The notes under the pieces: generated by a model
What the model was told of the DNA's origin: nothing
Seen by the model: the letters and a program-made list of their open reading frames with translations, nothing else
Databases searched by the model: none
In this document: positions 63,756-64,000 of the stretch, in pieces
Layout: the number at the start of each line of letters is the position of its first letter
Numbering within the stretch: position 1 is the stretch's first letter
Assembly (NCBI GenBank): GCA_965215945.1
Contig: CBDCFC010000008.1
Coordinates: forward strand, 1 to 64,000
Direction: 5' to 3'
Origin: JAHEKD01 sp965215945
GTDB taxonomy: Bacteria; Pseudomonadota; Gammaproteobacteria; Arenicellales; JAHEKD01
DNA length: 64,000 nt
Position numbers and translations under genes: made by a program

Positions 63756-64000
63756 ATGACAGAATTAAATGTGTTGTCACGCAATAACTTTGCTGAACCT
63801 ACCGCTACTACTCATTCACCAGAGCGATTTATAAATCGCGAACTATCATGGCTGGCCTTTAATTACAGGGTTGTCGAAGAGGCCATGAACGAGTCGCACC
63901 CGATTTATGCTCGTCTTCGGTTTCTTTCAATTTCCGCGACGAATCTTGAAGAATTTTATATGGTTCGTGTTGCAGGGCTTAAAGGTCAATTGCGTGCACA
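63756..64000 (+). CDS. ppk1: Polyphosphate kinase 1 (N-terminal part, runs off the window)
   Basis: The first 81 codons are visible, starting at ATG 63756. FINRELSWLAFNYRVVEEAM and LRFLSISATNLEEFYMVRVA are the N-terminal hallmark of PPK1, which makes polyphosphate from ATP. The catalytic histidines lie beyond the edge. With ppk2 at 49.9 kb, both synthesis and use of polyphosphate are encoded in the same phosphate region. Confidence 0.93.
   Translation, partial: MTELNVLSRNNFAEPTATTHSPERFINRELSWLAFNYRVVEEAMNESHPIYARLRFLSISATNLEEFYMVRVAGLKGQLRA

Noticed and set aside
1..64000. CRISPR arrays, tRNA or rRNA genes, prophage or plasmid replication genes
   Set aside because: None was seen on reading both strands. 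The repeats present are palindromic extragenic elements without regular spacers.

Overview
The window is chromosomal DNA of an uncultured-looking gammaproteobacterium of moderate G+C. The evidence is the gene order: murA-ibaG-mlaBCDEF divergent from yrbG-kdsD-lptCAB, rpoN-hpf-rapZ, miaB-phoH-ybeY-corC-lnt, and a complete his operon next to tatAB. No tRNA, rRNA or CRISPR array was seen. I saw no intact insertion sequence, but several families of short palindromic repeats sit between genes.

Layout. 0-5.3 kb: tatB (partial) and tatA, then an inserted block with a PuuA-like glutamine synthetase homologue, an LpxL-type acyltransferase, a GlcD/LDHD-type flavoprotein and a DUF924 protein. 5.3-13.5 kb: the his operon in the order hisG-D-C-B-H-A-F-I-E, with murA and a monothiol glutaredoxin upstream. 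13.6-17.2 kb: ibaG and the Mla lipid-transport operon. 17.4-21.2 kb: a Ca/Na exchanger, kdsD and lptCAB; kdsC is absent. 21.2-25.9 kb: repeats and a 1373-residue secreted gingipain-like (C25) protein inserted between lptB and rpoN. 26.1-30.4 kb: rpoN, hpf, rapZ and mgtE, with ptsN and the PTS-Ntr phosphocarrier genes missing.

30.4-34.7 kb is an AT-rich island. It holds a small peptide gene with a duplicated C-terminal unit, an HExxH-motif protein resembling RiPP-modifying enzymes, and an adenylation, carrier-protein and thioesterase assembly line that is broken by frameshifts. A decayed copy of the 3' end of mgtE lies at its far end. This is the best candidate for an undescribed biosynthetic system in the window.

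34.7-40.6 kb: an FMN riboswitch controlling a RibH2-like lumazine synthase, then lnt, corC, ybeY, phoH-like and miaB. 40.8-49.8 kb: assorted metabolic and repair genes (DUF829, glutamine amidotransferase, AlkB-like, UPF0173, class III aminotransferase, dgkA, glpD, HAD, D-2-hydroxyacid dehydrogenase).

49.9-64 kb is a coherent phosphate and polyphosphate region: ppk2, phoR, phoB, two adjacent pstB genes, pstA, pstC, a PhoU fused to a catalytically dead ArsC-like domain, pstS, a Na/Pi cotransporter, ppk1 (partial), and two paralogous small lysine-rich proteins. PhoB boxes are visible upstream of pstS and upstream of one of the small genes. The two PstB proteins carry complementary defects in their ABC motifs, which suggests an asymmetric heterodimer.

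Single-base indels interrupt hisF, hisA, hisH, rapZ, the assembly-line genes, ribH, lnt, corC and pstC. Most of these are normally essential or highly conserved and stay readable after a one-base shift. Uncorrected sequencing error is the simplest explanation, though real decay cannot be excluded for the island.
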